A stretch of 6,184 nucleotides of DNA from Prevotellaceae bacterium (GTDB taxonomy: Bacteria > Bacteroidota > Bacteroidia > Bacteroidales > UBA932). Location of the stretch: positions 1-6,184 of the forward strand of contig JAITVR010000100.1 of NCBI GenBank assembly GCA_031285695.1, read 5' to 3'. A program made the position numbers and the translations under genes. Below are positions 5,918 through 6,184 of the stretch, piece by piece; positions within the stretch are counted from its first letter, which is position 1; every line of letters starts with the position of its first letter. The notes under the pieces are model-generated. The model was not told the DNA's origin, did not search any database, and saw nothing but the letters and a program-made list of their open reading frames with translations.

Positions 5918-6184
5918 TTATTTTCTTAAAAACTCCCCAATTACTTTAGTCAACTTTTCGTGCTCAATCAAAAAACCATCGTGGCCAAACTGCGATTCCA
6001 CTTCGGCGTACATAGCGTTTGGAATGTGCTCAGCCACCCATTTTTGCTCGCAAACGGGGAATAAAATATCGCTCGAAATGCCAATGATAATGCTGCGCGC
6101 CTTAATTTGCGAAAGCGCCGCTTCTACACTTCCTCTTCCGCGCCCCACATCAAACGAATCAATGGATTGCGACAGGCGGTAGTA
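5918..6184 (-). CDS. metX: Homoserine O-acetyltransferase, C-terminal part (N-terminus outside window)
   Basis: The visible 88 residues are the end of an alpha/beta-hydrolase-fold acyltransferase of the MetX type, which acetylates homoserine with acetyl-CoA in the cytoplasm, the first committed step to methionine. The frame is open at the right edge and ends with TAA at 5918-5920. The fragment starts YYRLSQSIDSFDVGRGRGS, then VEAALSQIKA, the family's substrate-pocket segment. ISSDILFP supplies the catalytic Asp (fragment residue 39), and FGHDGFL the catalytic His (residue 68). The nucleophile serine lies in the missing part. MetX is usually about 350 residues, so roughly a quarter is seen. 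A shorter internal GTG start at 6148 is an artefact of the window edge. It converges on the OmpH-like gene. Related enzymes acetylate serine or use succinyl-CoA, and the decisive residues are out of view, so the symbol rests on C-terminal similarity. Confidence 0.9.
   Translation of the reverse strand, partial: YYRLSQSIDSFDVGRGRGSVEAALSQIKARSIIIGISSDILFPVCEQKWVAEHIPNAMYAEVESQFGHDGFLIEHEKLTKVIGEFLRK

Noticed and set aside
5790..6182. A 130-codon plus-strand frame running through the palindromes into the right edge
   Set aside because: It crosses the repeats and the antisense of the clear metX C-terminus, and its product matches nothing.

Overview
The window looks like chromosomal DNA from a member of the Bacteroidota, most likely Bacteroidales-like. 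Two promoters match the Bacteroidota housekeeping form exactly (TTTG, 19 bases, TAnnTTTG). Leaders before start codons are A-rich with no Shine-Dalgarno sequence. The gene families (short M16 peptidase, membrane-anchored OmpH/Skp-like protein, Bacteroidota-type pectate lyase with a C-terminal calcium-binding tail) fit the same group. No species can be named from the sequence alone.

Layout. On the minus strand, 1-608 is an O-methyltransferase gene cut by the window's left edge. Upstream of it on the same strand is an M16 zinc peptidase gene (673-1893) with its own promoter; the 64-base gap between them is almost filled by an inverted-repeat element. A 153-base divergent region leads to a plus-strand lipoprotein gene (2047-3270) with three Ig-like repeats and an unassigned C-terminal domain, closed by a textbook terminator (3298-3331). 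A consensus promoter then drives a secreted PL1-type pectate lyase (3403-5061). A hairpin (5077-5124) separates it from an OmpH/Skp-like gene (5158-5772). That gene converges on the 3' end of a homoserine O-acetyltransferase gene (minus, 5918 to the right edge). The gap between the convergent genes is packed with palindromes (5778-5840) and a perfect 22-bp hairpin (5851-5902).

How the genes relate. Most look like independent units, not a pathway. Only the peptidase and methyltransferase pair is plausibly co-transcribed. The lipoprotein, lyase and OmpH-like protein all belong to the cell envelope or secreted fraction, but promoters and terminators separate them. No SusC/SusD genes, transposase, integrase, tRNA, rRNA or CRISPR array is visible. 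No gap without a gene exceeds 300 bases.

The least ordinary content is in the gaps. Hairpins 5077-5124 and 5851-5902 are diverged copies of one element, with two compensatory base-pair changes and an identical 14-base tail. The repeat at 612-666 can form two mutually exclusive stems, one lying directly on the leader of the methyltransferase. The lipoprotein's C-terminal domain is the main protein of unknown role. I see no convincing new multi-gene system.
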